From NCBI RefSeq assembly GCF_003025615.1, contig NZ_PYMJ01000020.1, forward strand, positions 1-64,000: 64,000 bases of DNA. Reading direction: 5' to 3'. The translations under genes were made by a program, and so were the position numbers. This document shows, piece by piece, positions 24,913 through 34,733 of this stretch. The notes beneath the pieces are model-generated. The model ran no database searches. It saw only the letters and a list, made by a program, of their open reading frames with translations, and was not told the DNA's origin. The stretch comes from Photobacterium frigidiphilum (GTDB taxonomy: Bacteria; Pseudomonadota; Gammaproteobacteria; Enterobacterales; Vibrionaceae). Every line of letters starts with the position of its first letter. The first letter of the stretch is position 1.

Positions 24913-25743
24913 TCATATCTCTATATTTCCCATTAGTTCTTCGATTTTTTTCCCTCCGCTTTTTAGATTCTTATGCGATGAATGGATAGAGGCACCAGAA
25001 CTAATGAGTGGTTGATTTAGCGGTTCTCCAAGCACAACAAATAAACGTGTGCCAATATCACTTGTTTTTATTTCTAAGGCGTGTGAACTCAAATCTAATA
25101 TTGCCATTTGATTAGGTTGTAGCTGATTACCACTAATATAAGCTTTACCTGAACGCAAATAGATAAAGCCAGCAGTAAGGTTACTCTTAGGTTGGAATGT
25201 CCACGTACCATAAGGGGAAATAATAATATCAAGGTAAACAATATCAATACTATAGCTAACGGGACTATTTATTCCTTTGTAACTTCCAACAAGTATTTTG
25301 GTGGTTGAGTCGGCTTCTTCGACAAGGGGAAGTATTGCGGTTTTGTAATTGGTGCTAGAGGCTGTTTCCATTTCCACATTGCCTGCGGGTAAGGCCGTCC
25401 ATAGCTGAAATGTTTCCACCACTCCATTTGCTGGGGTTAATGTATCTTTGTGTACGATACCGCTTCCCGCGGTCATCACATGCACGTCACCTCCTTCTAG
25501 CGTCGCATGACAGCCAGAAGAATCGACATGTTTTACTTTGCCTACAACAGAGTAACTTATCGTATCGACGCCAGAGTGCCCATGAAAATTTAGCCCAACA
25601 GGCTTCACTTTATTTTTGGCTGCAAAATGATCCCACAGTACAAATGGATCGACTTCTGCGATATTACCTGCATCGATATATGCAGTCATTGCCCCTGCTT
25701 TTAATCCGTATCGGATTGTTATTATCTTTCTTGTTTTATTCAT
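24913..25743 (-). CDS. Pirin-family cupin protein
   Basis: The 276-residue product has the pirin N-terminal cupin: FHGHSGVDTISYSVVGKVKH carries the first two metal histidines, and GGDVHVMTAGSGIVHKD the third. Canonical pirins have HPHRG and a VHSE ending; here the final ligand glutamate is replaced by aspartate and the first motif reads HGH. Pirins are Fe(II) proteins with quercetinase or regulatory roles. The ATG at 25743 is taken; an in-frame TTG at 25755 is the alternative. It has no operon partner. Confidence 0.8.
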   Translation of the reverse strand: MNKTRKIITIRYGLKAGAMTAYIDAGNIAEVDPFVLWDHFAAKNKVKPVGLNFHGHSGVDTISYSVVGKVKHVDSSGCHATLEGGDVHVMTAGSGIVHKDTLTPANGVVETFQLWTALPAGNVEMETASSTNYKTAILPLVEEADSTTKILVGSYKGINSPVSYSIDIVYLDIIISPYGTWTFQPKSNLTAGFIYLRSGKAYISGNQLQPNQMAILDLSSHALEIKTSDIGTRLFVVLGEPLNQPLISSGASIHSSHKNLKSGGKKIEELMGNIEI

Positions 25744-25944
25744 AGCTAAACCCAAATAAGGTTCAATAGTTAAATCATAGACCTTGAGCCCAAAAGAAAC
25801 CTAAAATTTACAGGTAATTTTAAGAGAGGGGATGTATGAAGGGGGTGCTGTATAGTTGAGTAAATATATTTTATATCAGTATGTTACGTTCTGTGTTGGC
25901 GTTGTTTGTCTAGATTTGTATTATTGTAATGATGCTAACGAAAC

Positions 25945-25985
25945 AAAGCTCTCGCGCATTATTATGAGTAAGCGGAGAGCTTTTT
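25945..25985. terminator. Terminator after the alpha-amylase
   Basis: The stem AAAGCTCTC / GAGAGCTTT has a 22-base loop and T-rich flanks on both strands. It ends the minus-strand amylase gene. Confidence 0.65.
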
Positions 25986-26011
25986 ATTTGTATCAAATAG
26001 GCTAATATCGG

Positions 26012-27436
26012 TTATTGCATCCACATCCGAGCAGTTTGCGCTGGGATGGTTAAGTTGTGGTTCTGTGAAGTAATGGTTTCACTGCTGCCACTGAGCACAT
26101 CAATGTAGGGTTGATACCAGTTAAACTCGTAGCGATAAGTGTCGACTGTGTAACTGCGAGCTTCGCTACATTTGTTGATGGCTACTAACCCTGCTTTATC
26201 TCGTTTAAAGATCAGCAGGCATTTATCGCTGTACACGGTCTCCATCGTTTTGCCTTGCATCCCGTTGTGAAAGCGAATCATGCTTACCATATCAGCGTTA
26301 TTCCACACATCGCGCCAACGACCATTGTCTTTATCTTCTTCAGGTTTAAGCTTGTCACTATAGATGAGAGGGGTACCGCCGTTTTTACCCAGAATATAGG
26401 CGTAAGCGAGTTTTTCGTTAGTCTTATCCATTATCTGGTATCGGAAGCCGTCATTAGTCGGAATATCGTGGGTAATGGTAAAAGTGATAGCACGATCATT
26501 TGCTAGCGCTTGCCCGTATGCCTGCGGGTCATGCAATTGGCTCATGCTGCCATTGTAAGAAAAAGCATTTCGAATAGAAGAAAATAGCGGGAAATCATAA
26601 GCGCCATGATCTGTATTATTCAGATAAGGCTGTAAGAAAACATCGTAATCGTTAGTGCCTTTTCCACCGCTGGTGATCACCTCACCAAATACATGCATGC
26701 CGGCTGTGATTTCAGGAGTGAACACTTGATTTATTTGGTATTCGCTCATGTGTTTTACTGCATCGACACGAAATCCTTTAATGCCCATGGTTTTCAATGC
26801 TTGCAGGTATAAACGCTGTTGGCTCACCACCCAATTATTAGGGGCTAAATCTGGTAAACCAGTGTCACCGTTACCGCCGCATAAGCGCCAATACTGTACA
26901 TGTCCCGGATTGCCCCAGTCGGTAATACATCCAGCAGGGTGGAAGTCATTGGCAGAGAAATTGCCTTGGGTCAGATCCCCAAATAATTTCTGTTTGTTCA
27001 TGTAATCCATGTTTTGGCTGTATTGCGTCAACAGATCACTGCCAGGGTAATTAAGGTCGTTACGTTTCCAGCTTTCATTCGCCATGTGATTGAGCACGAT
27101 GTCGGCATAGACTTCAACACCTTCAGTTTTAAGGGCGGCAATCAGTTTTTGTAAGTCTTCTTTGTTACCGACAGGTGAGTCGATTAAGCGAATGTCTTGC
27201 GGCTGGTAACGTGCCCACCATTCATCGCCAGATGATTTCAGCGGTGGTGAAATAAGCACTTTTTTATAGCCAGCCTGTGCGATGCTCTTGGCTTGTAGTG
27301 TAATGTCGCTGTATGACCAGTTAAATGCATGCAAAATGGTATCGGCTTGCACTGAAGTGGCAAAGAAACTGCTACCTATGATTGCGGTGGTAAGCACAGA
27401 GGCGCGTGCAAAGGATGTTCCTAACGTTATTGTCAT
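26012..27436 (-). CDS. Secreted alpha-amylase (GH13)
   Basis: Extracellular or periplasmic starch-degrading enzyme. The 474-residue protein has a signal peptide (cleavage after VQA, about 31) and the GH13 conserved regions: DIVLNH (region I), GFRVDAVKH with the nucleophile aspartate (II), VFGEVI with the acid/base glutamate (III) and FTITHDIP with the transition-state aspartate (IV). Region IV departs from the usual NHD by having THD. The C-terminus is a beta domain. No maltodextrin genes adjoin it. Product profile is unknown. Confidence 0.92.
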   Translation of the reverse strand: MTITLGTSFARASVLTTAIIGSSFFATSVQADTILHAFNWSYSDITLQAKSIAQAGYKKVLISPPLKSSGDEWWARYQPQDIRLIDSPVGNKEDLQKLIAALKTEGVEVYADIVLNHMANESWKRNDLNYPGSDLLTQYSQNMDYMNKQKLFGDLTQGNFSANDFHPAGCITDWGNPGHVQYWRLCGGNGDTGLPDLAPNNWVVSQQRLYLQALKTMGIKGFRVDAVKHMSEYQINQVFTPEITAGMHVFGEVITSGGKGTNDYDVFLQPYLNNTDHGAYDFPLFSSIRNAFSYNGSMSQLHDPQAYGQALANDRAITFTITHDIPTNDGFRYQIMDKTNEKLAYAYILGKNGGTPLIYSDKLKPEEDKDNGRWRDVWNNADMVSMIRFHNGMQGKTMETVYSDKCLLIFKRDKAGLVAINKCSEARSYTVDTYRYEFNWYQPYIDVLSGSSETITSQNHNLTIPAQTARMWMQ

Positions 27437-27721
27437 TATTGGTATGCCTTATTAATAAATAGAATCTACATAAGGGAAGTGGAGTTAGACTTGTTGTTAT
27501 TGGTATGTTTAACAGGTTACCTATAAATATTATCAATAGTTCCTGATGGGTTTATTCTTTGGAATCAATGTCGTTGATTGTAGTGCTGACTTTTTTAAGA
27601 ATGTGATTGAGTAAACAATTTATAAGGTGCTGGAGTGTGTAATTGCGGCTATCTGAATGACGATTACTATAAAGATAGGTAAGATGGCATAAGATCAATG
27701 ACTTATCGATAAGGCTATTTC

Positions 27722-29320
27722 GTGTTTTATAGCACCAAGACTTCTATTTACGTTGTATGGCTACTCAGTTTTCTTTTTTTGTTTTCTTCTTCTAGTTATG
27801 CAGTATCAGTAAGCAATGACAGTATTCCACTGGATAATAAAGCCCTGTCGGAAAATTCTGTATATGAAGGTTTGCTACATGCAGATCTTGCACAAAAAGA
27901 CATAATACCTGAAGGGATCGTGGGTTCAGTTTGTGTTATTCGTCATGACGATAAAATTGTGATGTTGTCGGAAGTTATTACCAAAAAGCTATCATTACCT
28001 GGCGGATATATTGACCCTGGAAATACGGCAGAAGAAGCCGCTGTTCGTGAAGCGCTTGAAGAAACTGGGCTGGTGGTTTCCATTGATAAATTACTGCAAT
28101 ACCGTGGACGTGCCGCTATATACAGTTGTGTAGCTGATACGCCTATTTTAGTGTCTTCACAGGTTGATCATCGAAATTATACGGTTGTGGCATCGTGGTT
28201 TGCAGAGGACTTTGGCAAAGAAGTAAGACGGGTTTATTTGATCGACCCAGACAAAGTGAATAGTGATGAGTATCGATACCCTGATGATACAAAGCTATTG
28301 GCTAAGTGGATTAAGAATACGCCAAATAGTGAGATAACAGTCTATTCTGATTTGAGTGATAAAGTGAATGCTTTACACCGTTTTGAATTAACGTTAATGA
28401 ATGACTTTCAGCAATGGGTTAAATCACAGTCGAACACCGTTAAATCAATTTTTGATGTAACCATGACAGTCGTTAATTTACCCGGTGAAGCGTATTTCCT
28501 TTTATTCGTTGCAATGGTGGTTATTGCTTTTTATGGACCAATGGCATTATTGCAGTTATTCGTGATGTTAATTGGCGTTATATTCATATCTTCTTTACTA
28601 AAGCATGGTGTTGCCTCACCAAGACCTTTTTATATCATGCCAGAATTACAACAAACAAATGCTTATGGCTTTAGCTTTCCTAGTGGCCATACATTAATGG
28701 CGACTGTGTTATGGGGTATGTTGTGGTGCCTTATACGCGAGAAGAATTGTGAAGCCAAAACATCGAAGAATATTTCATTATTTTCACTCTTTATTGTACT
28801 GATGATCGTAGGCCAAGCCGTTGCTAGAGTGTGGTATGGCGTACATTATATAAGTGATACGATCGCCAGTATTACTCTGGGTATTGTGATTGTCATTCTA
28901 TGGAGTAAATGGCGCCACTCAAAGGAAATACCATTAAAACATAGTATTGCCAGTAAATGGTTTTGGTTGGGTGCAACGATCTTTGTTGGTGTGATTGCTA
29001 GCGTTACTCAACTACCAGATCATGTTTATTTATTCTCTGCACTATTAGCCATTTTCTTAAGCATTGAATTTGTGCCTAAATACTCGCTTACATTATCTGT
29101 GTTTAACCGTTGTGTAACTGCGTTAATAACGTTGATTGGTATTGTTGTGATTGGTTACTTTGTTTCCTCTCTTGCACATAGCTCTACGGTTAGCTTGATT
29201 GTTGTGGCGATAAATTCTATCGGGTCTTTTGTGGCAGTGGGCTGGACGGTGATCGTTCCCTCTCTATTGTATAAAAAGTTGGCAAATAAAGCGTGTTCTT
29301 TAAAAGCCAAATTCGATTAA
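27722..29320 (+). CDS. Nudix hydrolase fused to PAP2 phosphatase
   Basis: The 532-residue protein combines two phosphoester-hydrolysing domains. After a signal sequence (to about 27), a Nudix domain spans about 60-200 with the box GGYIDPGNTAEEAAVREA then LEETGL; the usual first Glu of the box is Asn. A polytopic PAP2 domain follows (about 245-400) with KHGVASPRP, FPSGH and ARVWYGVHYISD, the three phosphatase motifs. Further helices close the protein. Topology puts the Nudix part and the PAP2 active site in the periplasm, suggesting action on nucleotide or lipid diphosphates. The start is GTG at 27722. Confidence 0.88.
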   Translation: MFYSTKTSIYVVWLLSFLFLFSSSSYAVSVSNDSIPLDNKALSENSVYEGLLHADLAQKDIIPEGIVGSVCVIRHDDKIVMLSEVITKKLSLPGGYIDPGNTAEEAAVREALEETGLVVSIDKLLQYRGRAAIYSCVADTPILVSSQVDHRNYTVVASWFAEDFGKEVRRVYLIDPDKVNSDEYRYPDDTKLLAKWIKNTPNSEITVYSDLSDKVNALHRFELTLMNDFQQWVKSQSNTVKSIFDVTMTVVNLPGEAYFLLFVAMVVIAFYGPMALLQLFVMLIGVIFISSLLKHGVASPRPFYIMPELQQTNAYGFSFPSGHTLMATVLWGMLWCLIREKNCEAKTSKNISLFSLFIVLMIVGQAVARVWYGVHYISDTIASITLGIVIVILWSKWRHSKEIPLKHSIASKWFWLGATIFVGVIASVTQLPDHVYLFSALLAIFLSIEFVPKYSLTLSVFNRCVTALITLIGIVVIGYFVSSLAHSSTVSLIVVAINSIGSFVAVGWTVIVPSLLYKKLANKACSLKAKFD

Positions 29321-29461
29321 CGATGGTCTTAGTGATTTCACATTGAGCTTGGTCACACTTTTTTTAAGATAAAGAGTGAGGTAAAGTGGTTTATTTCTAT
29401 TTTGAAAATATAACAAGCCAGTCTTCGTAGGATACGATAAAGACACTGGAGAGGGAGAGCA

Positions 29462-32400
29462 ATGTTACCTGTATTAACATATCAGAATAGTATCGACGAC
29501 GTCGTACTGTCTTATCTGACTGAGTTAGAATCTGCTGGTTTCACCGGCGATATTGAAAAAAGTTACGCGAGCCGTCTTGCCGTCGCTACCGACAATAGTG
29601 TTTATCAACTATTACCACAAGCCGTTGTGCTTCCTCGTTCAGTGAATGACTTATCCCTAATAGGTCAGATTGGTCAAAAAGAGGCGTATAAAAAAGTAAC
29701 GTTTTCACCGCGCGGTGGGGGTACAGGTACCAATGGCCAATCATTAACACCAGGTATCATTGTTGATTTATCTCGGCATATGAACCAAATCCTTGAAGTG
29801 AATGCTGAAGAAGGATGGGTAAGAGTTCAAACCGGTACAATTAAAGACCAATTGAATGATGCTCTACGTCCTTACGGCTTCTTTTTCTCTCCTGATTTAT
29901 CAACCAGTAATCGTGCCACCATTGGCGGTATGATCAGTACCGATGCATCAGGGCAGGGGTCGTTAAAGTACGGTAAAACATCGGATCATGTATTAGCACT
30001 GAAAGCCGTATTGGTCGATGGTTCAATATTAGATACCGAGCCGCTAGACAGTAAAGCAGTGGCTCGTTATGCGAATGAAGCCAGCTTTGTCGGTAATGCG
30101 ATTAGTACTTCATCTACGGTATGTCGCGAAAAGCGCCAGCAGATTGTCGATAAATTCCCCTCGCTAAATCGTTTTTTAACGGGTTATGATCTTAAAAACG
30201 TATTTGATGAAAACGTTGAAACATTCGATATTGCCCGTCTTTTATGCGGTGCTGAAGGGTCGTTAGCCTTTGTTGCTGAAGCAAAACTCAATATTACCCC
30301 TATTCCTAAGTCTCGTACCTTAGTCAACATTAAGTACGATAGCTTCGATTCTGCATTGCGTAGCGCCCCGATGATGGTTGAAGCTCAAGCGCTATCGGTA
30401 GAGACTGTCGATTCACGTGTTTTGAATTTTGCTAAACAAGATATTGTTTGGAATACCGTCAGCGATTTACTCACCGATGTACCGGGCAAAGAAATGTTGG
30501 GTATTAATATGGTGGAATTTGCCAATAATGACCCTGAAGAAAACCAACGCCAAGTTACCGATTTATGCGCAAAGCTAGATATTCTTATCGATCAGCAGAA
30601 AGATGGCTTAATTGGCTATCAAGTATGTGATGAACTGGCAAGCATTCAAAAAATTTACACCATGCGTAAAAAAGCGGTGGGTTTATTAGGTGCAGTACAA
30701 GGCAATAAAAAGCCGATTGCTTTCGCAGAAGATACTTGCGTGCCACCTGAAAATTTAGCCGATTTTATTGTTGAATTTCGTCAACTTCTAGACGATAAAA
30801 AACTTGATTATGGCATGTTTGGTCACGTTGATGCTGGTGTGTTACACGTTCGACCAGCATTAGATATGTGCGATCCTGAGCAAGAACGCACCATGAAAGA
30901 AATTTCAGACCAAGTTGTTGCTTTAGTCGCGAAATATGGCGGCTTAATGTGGGGGGAACACGGTAAAGGTTTCCGCTCTGAGTATGGCCCTGCATTTTTT
31001 GGCGACGAGCTATTTACTGAATTACGTAGGATTAAAGCGGCATTTGACCCTGATAATCGCATGAATCCAGGTAAAATTTGTACGCCGTTAGGTAGCAGCG
31101 ATGAGTTAGTCAAAGTTGATGGTGTTAAACGGGGTTTCTACGATCGTCAGATTCCAGTAACAACGCGTGATAGCTTTAAACAAGCGATGGAATGCAACGG
31201 TAACGGTTTGTGTTTTAATTACGACACAAGCTCTCCTATGTGTCCGTCGATGAAAATCACTGCAGATCGCCGTCATTCGCCAAAAGGTCGTGCGGGGCTA
31301 GTACGTGAATGGTTACGCCAGTTAGCCGAACAAGGTATTAACGCCGATGAGTTGGAGCAGAAGCTGCTCACCACGACACCCACGGTAAAGCAGATTATAG
31401 ATCGCCTGAAAAACACCTATGGCCCACGTAAGAATGAGTACGATTATTCTCACGAAGTGATGGAAGCAATGAACGGTTGCCTTGCATGTAAAGCGTGTGC
31501 AAGCCAATGTCCGATTAAAGTGGATGTACCGAGTTTTCGTTCTCGTTTCATGAATATCTACTACAGTCGCTATCAACGTCCGGCCAAAGATTATTTGGTG
31601 GCGTATGTTGAAAATTATCTGCCGATTATGGCCAAAGCGCCTGTTACGTTTAATGCGATAATGCGACCAGCATGGTCGAAGAAACTGACAGAAAAAGCGA
31701 TCGGTTATGTTGATATGCCAGCCTTGTCGGTGCCAACATTAATGGAAGACTTAGACGGTCATCATGCTACCCATTTTGATCTATCGTGGTTACAAGCGCT
31801 GTCGAAAACGGAGCGTAGTCAGTACGTACTTATTGTTCAAGACCCGTTTACCAGCTATTACGATGCGGAAGTGATCCGTGATTTTGTATACTTAATTGAA
31901 AAATTAGGTAAAAAACCCATGTTGGTTCCGTTTAAACCCAACGGTAAAGCACAGCATGTGAAAGGCTTTTTACGTCAATTTGCAAAAACAGCACGTAATA
32001 CGGCTGATTTCTTGAATCAACTGGCGTCTTTGGGTATTCCGTTAGTCGGTGTCGATCCCGCACTTGTACTGTGTTATCGCGATGAGTACGAAGAGGTGCT
32101 GAAAGAAACGCGTGGTGATTTTCATGTACTAATGGCCCATGAATGGTTAACACCACTTCTGGCTGAGCAGCCGAAGGATGCATTACGTGATACAGCAAAT
32201 ATCAACGACGATTGGTACTTGTTTGCACACTGTACTGAAAAAACCAAAATGCCTAATGTAGAAAAAGAATGGATGGCAATCTTCAATCAATTCGGAGCAG
32301 GGCTAAAGCCTGTTGCTGTCGGTTGTTGTGGCATGGCTGGTACGTTTGGGCATGAGAAAGACAAACTTGAAATTTCGAAGGGTGTTTACAATCTGAGTTG

Positions 32401-32533
32401 GAAGCCAAACATTGATCTGTTGGATCCCGAGCGTTGTTTGGTGACAGGTTACTCATGCCGTAGTCAGGTGAAACGGTTTGAACACATCAAAATGAAACAC
32501 CCCGTTCAGGCGTTGTTGCAATTACTGTCGTAG
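29462..32533 (+). CDS. ydiJ: D-2-hydroxyglutarate/D-2-hydroxyacid dehydrogenase, YdiJ type
   Basis: A 1023-residue flavin and iron-sulfur enzyme the size of E. coli YdiJ (1018). The N-terminal FAD-binding domain has SPRGGGTGTNGQSL and GGMISTDASGQGS. A FAD-linked oxidase C-terminal domain ends near KAAFDPDNRMNPGKI. The ferredoxin part has CNGNGLCFNY and CLACKACASQCPIKVDVP, and a GlpC-like CCG segment contains VGCCGMAGTFGHEKD. Such proteins oxidise D-2-hydroxyacids and pass electrons to the respiratory chain. Strong ribosome binding site GGAGAGGGAGAG. It stands alone. Confidence 0.9.
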   Translation: MLPVLTYQNSIDDVVLSYLTELESAGFTGDIEKSYASRLAVATDNSVYQLLPQAVVLPRSVNDLSLIGQIGQKEAYKKVTFSPRGGGTGTNGQSLTPGIIVDLSRHMNQILEVNAEEGWVRVQTGTIKDQLNDALRPYGFFFSPDLSTSNRATIGGMISTDASGQGSLKYGKTSDHVLALKAVLVDGSILDTEPLDSKAVARYANEASFVGNAISTSSTVCREKRQQIVDKFPSLNRFLTGYDLKNVFDENVETFDIARLLCGAEGSLAFVAEAKLNITPIPKSRTLVNIKYDSFDSALRSAPMMVEAQALSVETVDSRVLNFAKQDIVWNTVSDLLTDVPGKEMLGINMVEFANNDPEENQRQVTDLCAKLDILIDQQKDGLIGYQVCDELASIQKIYTMRKKAVGLLGAVQGNKKPIAFAEDTCVPPENLADFIVEFRQLLDDKKLDYGMFGHVDAGVLHVRPALDMCDPEQERTMKEISDQVVALVAKYGGLMWGEHGKGFRSEYGPAFFGDELFTELRRIKAAFDPDNRMNPGKICTPLGSSDELVKVDGVKRGFYDRQIPVTTRDSFKQAMECNGNGLCFNYDTSSPMCPSMKITADRRHSPKGRAGLVREWLRQLAEQGINADELEQKLLTTTPTVKQIIDRLKNTYGPRKNEYDYSHEVMEAMNGCLACKACASQCPIKVDVPSFRSRFMNIYYSRYQRPAKDYLVAYVENYLPIMAKAPVTFNAIMRPAWSKKLTEKAIGYVDMPALSVPTLMEDLDGHHATHFDLSWLQALSKTERSQYVLIVQDPFTSYYDAEVIRDFVYLIEKLGKKPMLVPFKPNGKAQHVKGFLRQFAKTARNTADFLNQLASLGIPLVGVDPALVLCYRDEYEEVLKETRGDFHVLMAHEWLTPLLAEQPKDALRDTANINDDWYLFAHCTEKTKMPNVEKEWMAIFNQFGAGLKPVAVGCCGMAGTFGHEKDKLEISKGVYNLSWKPNIDLLDPERCLVTGYSCRSQVKRFEHIKMKHPVQALLQLLS

Positions 32534-32585
32534 TTAGTGCCTAAGTGATATTCAATTTGTCTCAGGGCGGAATAATTTAGTAATG

Positions 32586-32617
32586 AAAAAGCGAGCAATT
32601 TATGCTCGCTTTTTTTA
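32586..32617. terminator. Bidirectional terminator between ydiJ and aqpZ
   Basis: The stem AAAAAGCGAGCA / TGCTCGCTTTTT has a 5-base loop, with T runs on both strands between convergent genes. Confidence 0.9.
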
Positions 32618-32653
32618 TCGATAAATTTACGTTGGTAATGTCTTCGAATCAGA

Positions 32654-33349
32654 TTAATCTTCGTTTGGGCATAACCAGCGATAGATAATACCCGCGACGA
32701 TAGCACCGAGTATAGGTGCAACCCAGAATAGCCATAATTGAGACATCGCCCAATCACCCACGAAAATAGCTGGGCCTGTACTACGTGCAGGGTTAACAGA
32801 TGTATTAGTAACAGGAATACTGATTAAGTGGATTAACGTTAACGCTAAACCAATGGCTAACCCTGCCATACCTGGGTTGGCTAATTTGTGTGTAACACCA
32901 AGAATGATGAACAAGAACATAAAGGTCATTACAAACTCGGTTACAAAGCCCGATAACATGGTGTAACCGCCAGGAGAATGCTCGCCATATCCGTTGGATG
33001 CTAGTCCGCCAGCAAGATCAAACCCTGCTTGACCACTTGCGATAATGTACAGTACAAATGCGCCAGCAATCGCACCTAAAACTTGGAAGACAATATAAGG
33101 GATAATTTCATTTGCTGGAAAGCGACCGCCAGACCATAAACCAACAGTTACAGCAGGGTTTAGGTGGCAACCTGAAATATGACCAATAGCGTAAGCCATC
33201 GTTACCACGGTTAAACCAAAGGCAAGTGCAACACCAAGTAGGCCAATTCCTACGTCAGGAAAAGCTGCTGCTAACACAGCGCTACCACAACCACCTAATA
33301 CTAACCAAAATGTGCCAATGAATTCAGCAACAAGTTTTTTTATCATCAT
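32654..33349 (-). CDS. aqpZ: Aquaporin Z
   Basis: A 231-residue six-helix water channel of the MIP family. The two pore motifs are [12 protein letters not shown] and [13 protein letters not shown]; the histidine before the first NPA and the NPARS context match AqpZ, not the glycerol facilitator GlpF. Start at 33349 follows AGGAAG; the longer frame adds six residues without family support. No adjoining osmotic regulator. Confidence 0.93.
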   Translation of the reverse strand: MMIKKLVAEFIGTFWLVLGGCGSAVLAAAFPDVGIGLLGVALAFGLTVVTMAYAIGHISGCHLNPAVTVGLWSGGRFPANEIIPYIVFQVLGAIAGAFVLYIIASGQAGFDLAGGLASNGYGEHSPGGYTMLSGFVTEFVMTFMFLFIILGVTHKLANPGMAGLAIGLALTLIHLISIPVTNTSVNPARSTGPAIFVGDWAMSQLWLFWVAPILGAIVAGIIYRWLCPNED

Positions 33350-33677
33350 TAGTCTTCCTGTCCACAATTTTGTATAACGAAAATTTAATAAGATATGGTG
33401 TGATAACTGACATAAATTAACTAGAGGGGCACAGTATCTTTTATGTCAATTTATAGTATTTGATCTCTATTTATTAGTTGGATAATGATTAATCTAAGAT
33501 TCAAAACTATTCAACATTCTTAACCACTTGATAAGTTACGATGTAAAAAGTGTAGCTACGTAATTTTAAAAGGCATACCTACACAATGTTTTTTATTCAG
33601 ATTGTTTTTAAGCTTTTATTAGGGCGTGTTGACGTTTTAAGGCTTCACAGGCTAGACATTTGAAACGTCGACACGAC
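33350..33677. other. Intergenic stretch with one inverted repeat
   Basis: AT-rich 328-bp gap between two minus-strand genes. Apart from the inverted repeat at 33620-33680, no gene, terminator or promoter is convincing. Confidence 0.5.
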
Positions 33678-33680
33678 CTA
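33620..33680. repeat. 18-bp imperfect inverted repeat
   Basis: TAGGGCGTGTTGACGTTT (33620-33637) pairs with AAACGTCGACACGACCTA (33663-33680) at 16 of 18 positions. The right arm contains the stop codon of the LysR gene. No T tract follows on either strand, so it is not a typical terminator. It may be a dispersed palindromic unit. Confidence 0.55.
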
Positions 33681-34562
33681 ATCTGTCACATCAAGTAAAT
33701 AGTCTTCTAATTGATCAGATAACCACTGAATAACTAATCCGCGTCGTGATTCACTTTCTACTATTTCACCGTAAGGCTGCCAGCTCATCGCTTTATTGTG
33801 TTTAATGACCTTGATTGTGCCTTGACGTAAATGTTCGTTAATTAGTAGCGCAGGAACATTAGACCACCCCGTACCATCTAAAACCGCATGGCTTAGGTAT
33901 TCATAAAAAGCTAGGGCGATGTAGTTGGTCGAATTGGGTATATCCGTCTTTAAATTGTCACCTTCAATGTAAGCCAGAATGATTTCTGTATAGCGAGCGA
34001 AATCTTCACTGGTTACTTTTCGTAATTGACTAAGAGGGTGGTCTTTATGAGCAACAGACATCATGCGAATTTGCCCTAAGTCGAAATGAAGCAAACGTGG
34101 AATACGATGTTCAGTTGGCAATAAGCCATAAGCTACATCTACGGCATCTTGTTCTACTAAATTTTCTAATTCTGGTGGTGTAGCAGCATAGATAGAGATG
34201 CTGGTATTTGGGAATTTTTCCTTCAAGCGGTTGAGTGTGTCACGCCAAAATGTTTCAGGTAAAGCATCATCACGGGCGATACGAACAACAGATTCAACAC
34301 CATCAATATGCAGAGTGCATTTTCGTTTAATATCGTTAGCAATTTGTAAGAGGCGAGTACAATCATTGGCAATGCTTTCACCAATATCAGTTAACTGAAT
34401 GCGATTCCCTGTTCGTGCGAGTAATTTGACGCCGAGATCATCTTCAAGTGCGCTGAGAGAAGCACTCACTGTTGTTCGGCTCTTATTTAATTTACGCGCC
34501 GCTTCTGTTATCGATCCTGTTTTACTGGCATGAAGAAATATTTCAATCTGAGCTATTTTCAA
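33678..34562 (-). CDS. LysR-family transcriptional regulator
   Basis: The 294-residue product has a helix-turn-helix (IEIFLHASKTGSITEAARKL then KSRTTVSASLSALEDDLGV) and a LysR-type effector domain. The start is set at TTG 34562, because CAGGAG lies 7 bases upstream and the product then begins KIAQIEIFLH as the family does; a TTG 24 bases upstream gives a longer frame with no good site. It is divergent from the CDF-like transporter at 34743 and may regulate it. The effector is unknown. Confidence 0.85.
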   Translation of the reverse strand: MKIAQIEIFLHASKTGSITEAARKLNKSRTTVSASLSALEDDLGVKLLARTGNRIQLTDIGESIANDCTRLLQIANDIKRKCTLHIDGVESVVRIARDDALPETFWRDTLNRLKEKFPNTSISIYAATPPELENLVEQDAVDVAYGLLPTEHRIPRLLHFDLGQIRMMSVAHKDHPLSQLRKVTSEDFARYTEIILAYIEGDNLKTDIPNSTNYIALAFYEYLSHAVLDGTGWSNVPALLINEHLRQGTIKVIKHNKAMSWQPYGEIVESESRRGLVIQWLSDQLEDYLLDVTD

Positions 34563-34600
34563 TTTAATGCTCCTGCTGACAAACAAATGTCATTTAACCG

Positions 34601-34624
34601 ATTACTTATCCAGAATGGTATTAC
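34601..34624 (+). repeat. Dispersed 19-base motif, copy 1
   Basis: The motif TTACTTATCCAGAATGGTA occupies 34602-34620 and continues as TTACC. The same motif recurs at 57722-57740 (one mismatch) and 58068-58086. In each place a hairpin follows within about 30 bases. Confidence 0.7.
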
Positions 34625-34628
34625 CTGT

Positions 34629-34649
34629 AGCGACGAAAAAGCTGTCGCT
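34629..34649 (+). promoter_or_regulatory. Leader hairpin 1 before the CDF-like gene
   Basis: AGCGAC, a 9-base A-rich loop, then GTCGCT. The core CGACGAAAAA..TGTCG is repeated almost exactly in hairpin 2, 81 bases downstream. Confidence 0.5.
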
Positions 34650-34706
34650 GAGGGATTATTACATTCTACTTCAACCAGATACTATGAATACATTCTAAAA
34701 AAACAC

Positions 34707-34733
34707 TTTATCGACGAAAAAATTGTCGATAAA
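34707..34733 (+). promoter_or_regulatory. Leader hairpin 2 abutting the ribosome binding site
   Basis: TTTATCGAC, a 9-base loop, then GTCGATAAA, directly followed by the GGAGG of the CDF-like gene. The stem would touch or partly hide the Shine-Dalgarno. Equally, the two repeats could be operators for the divergent LysR protein. Confidence 0.5.
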
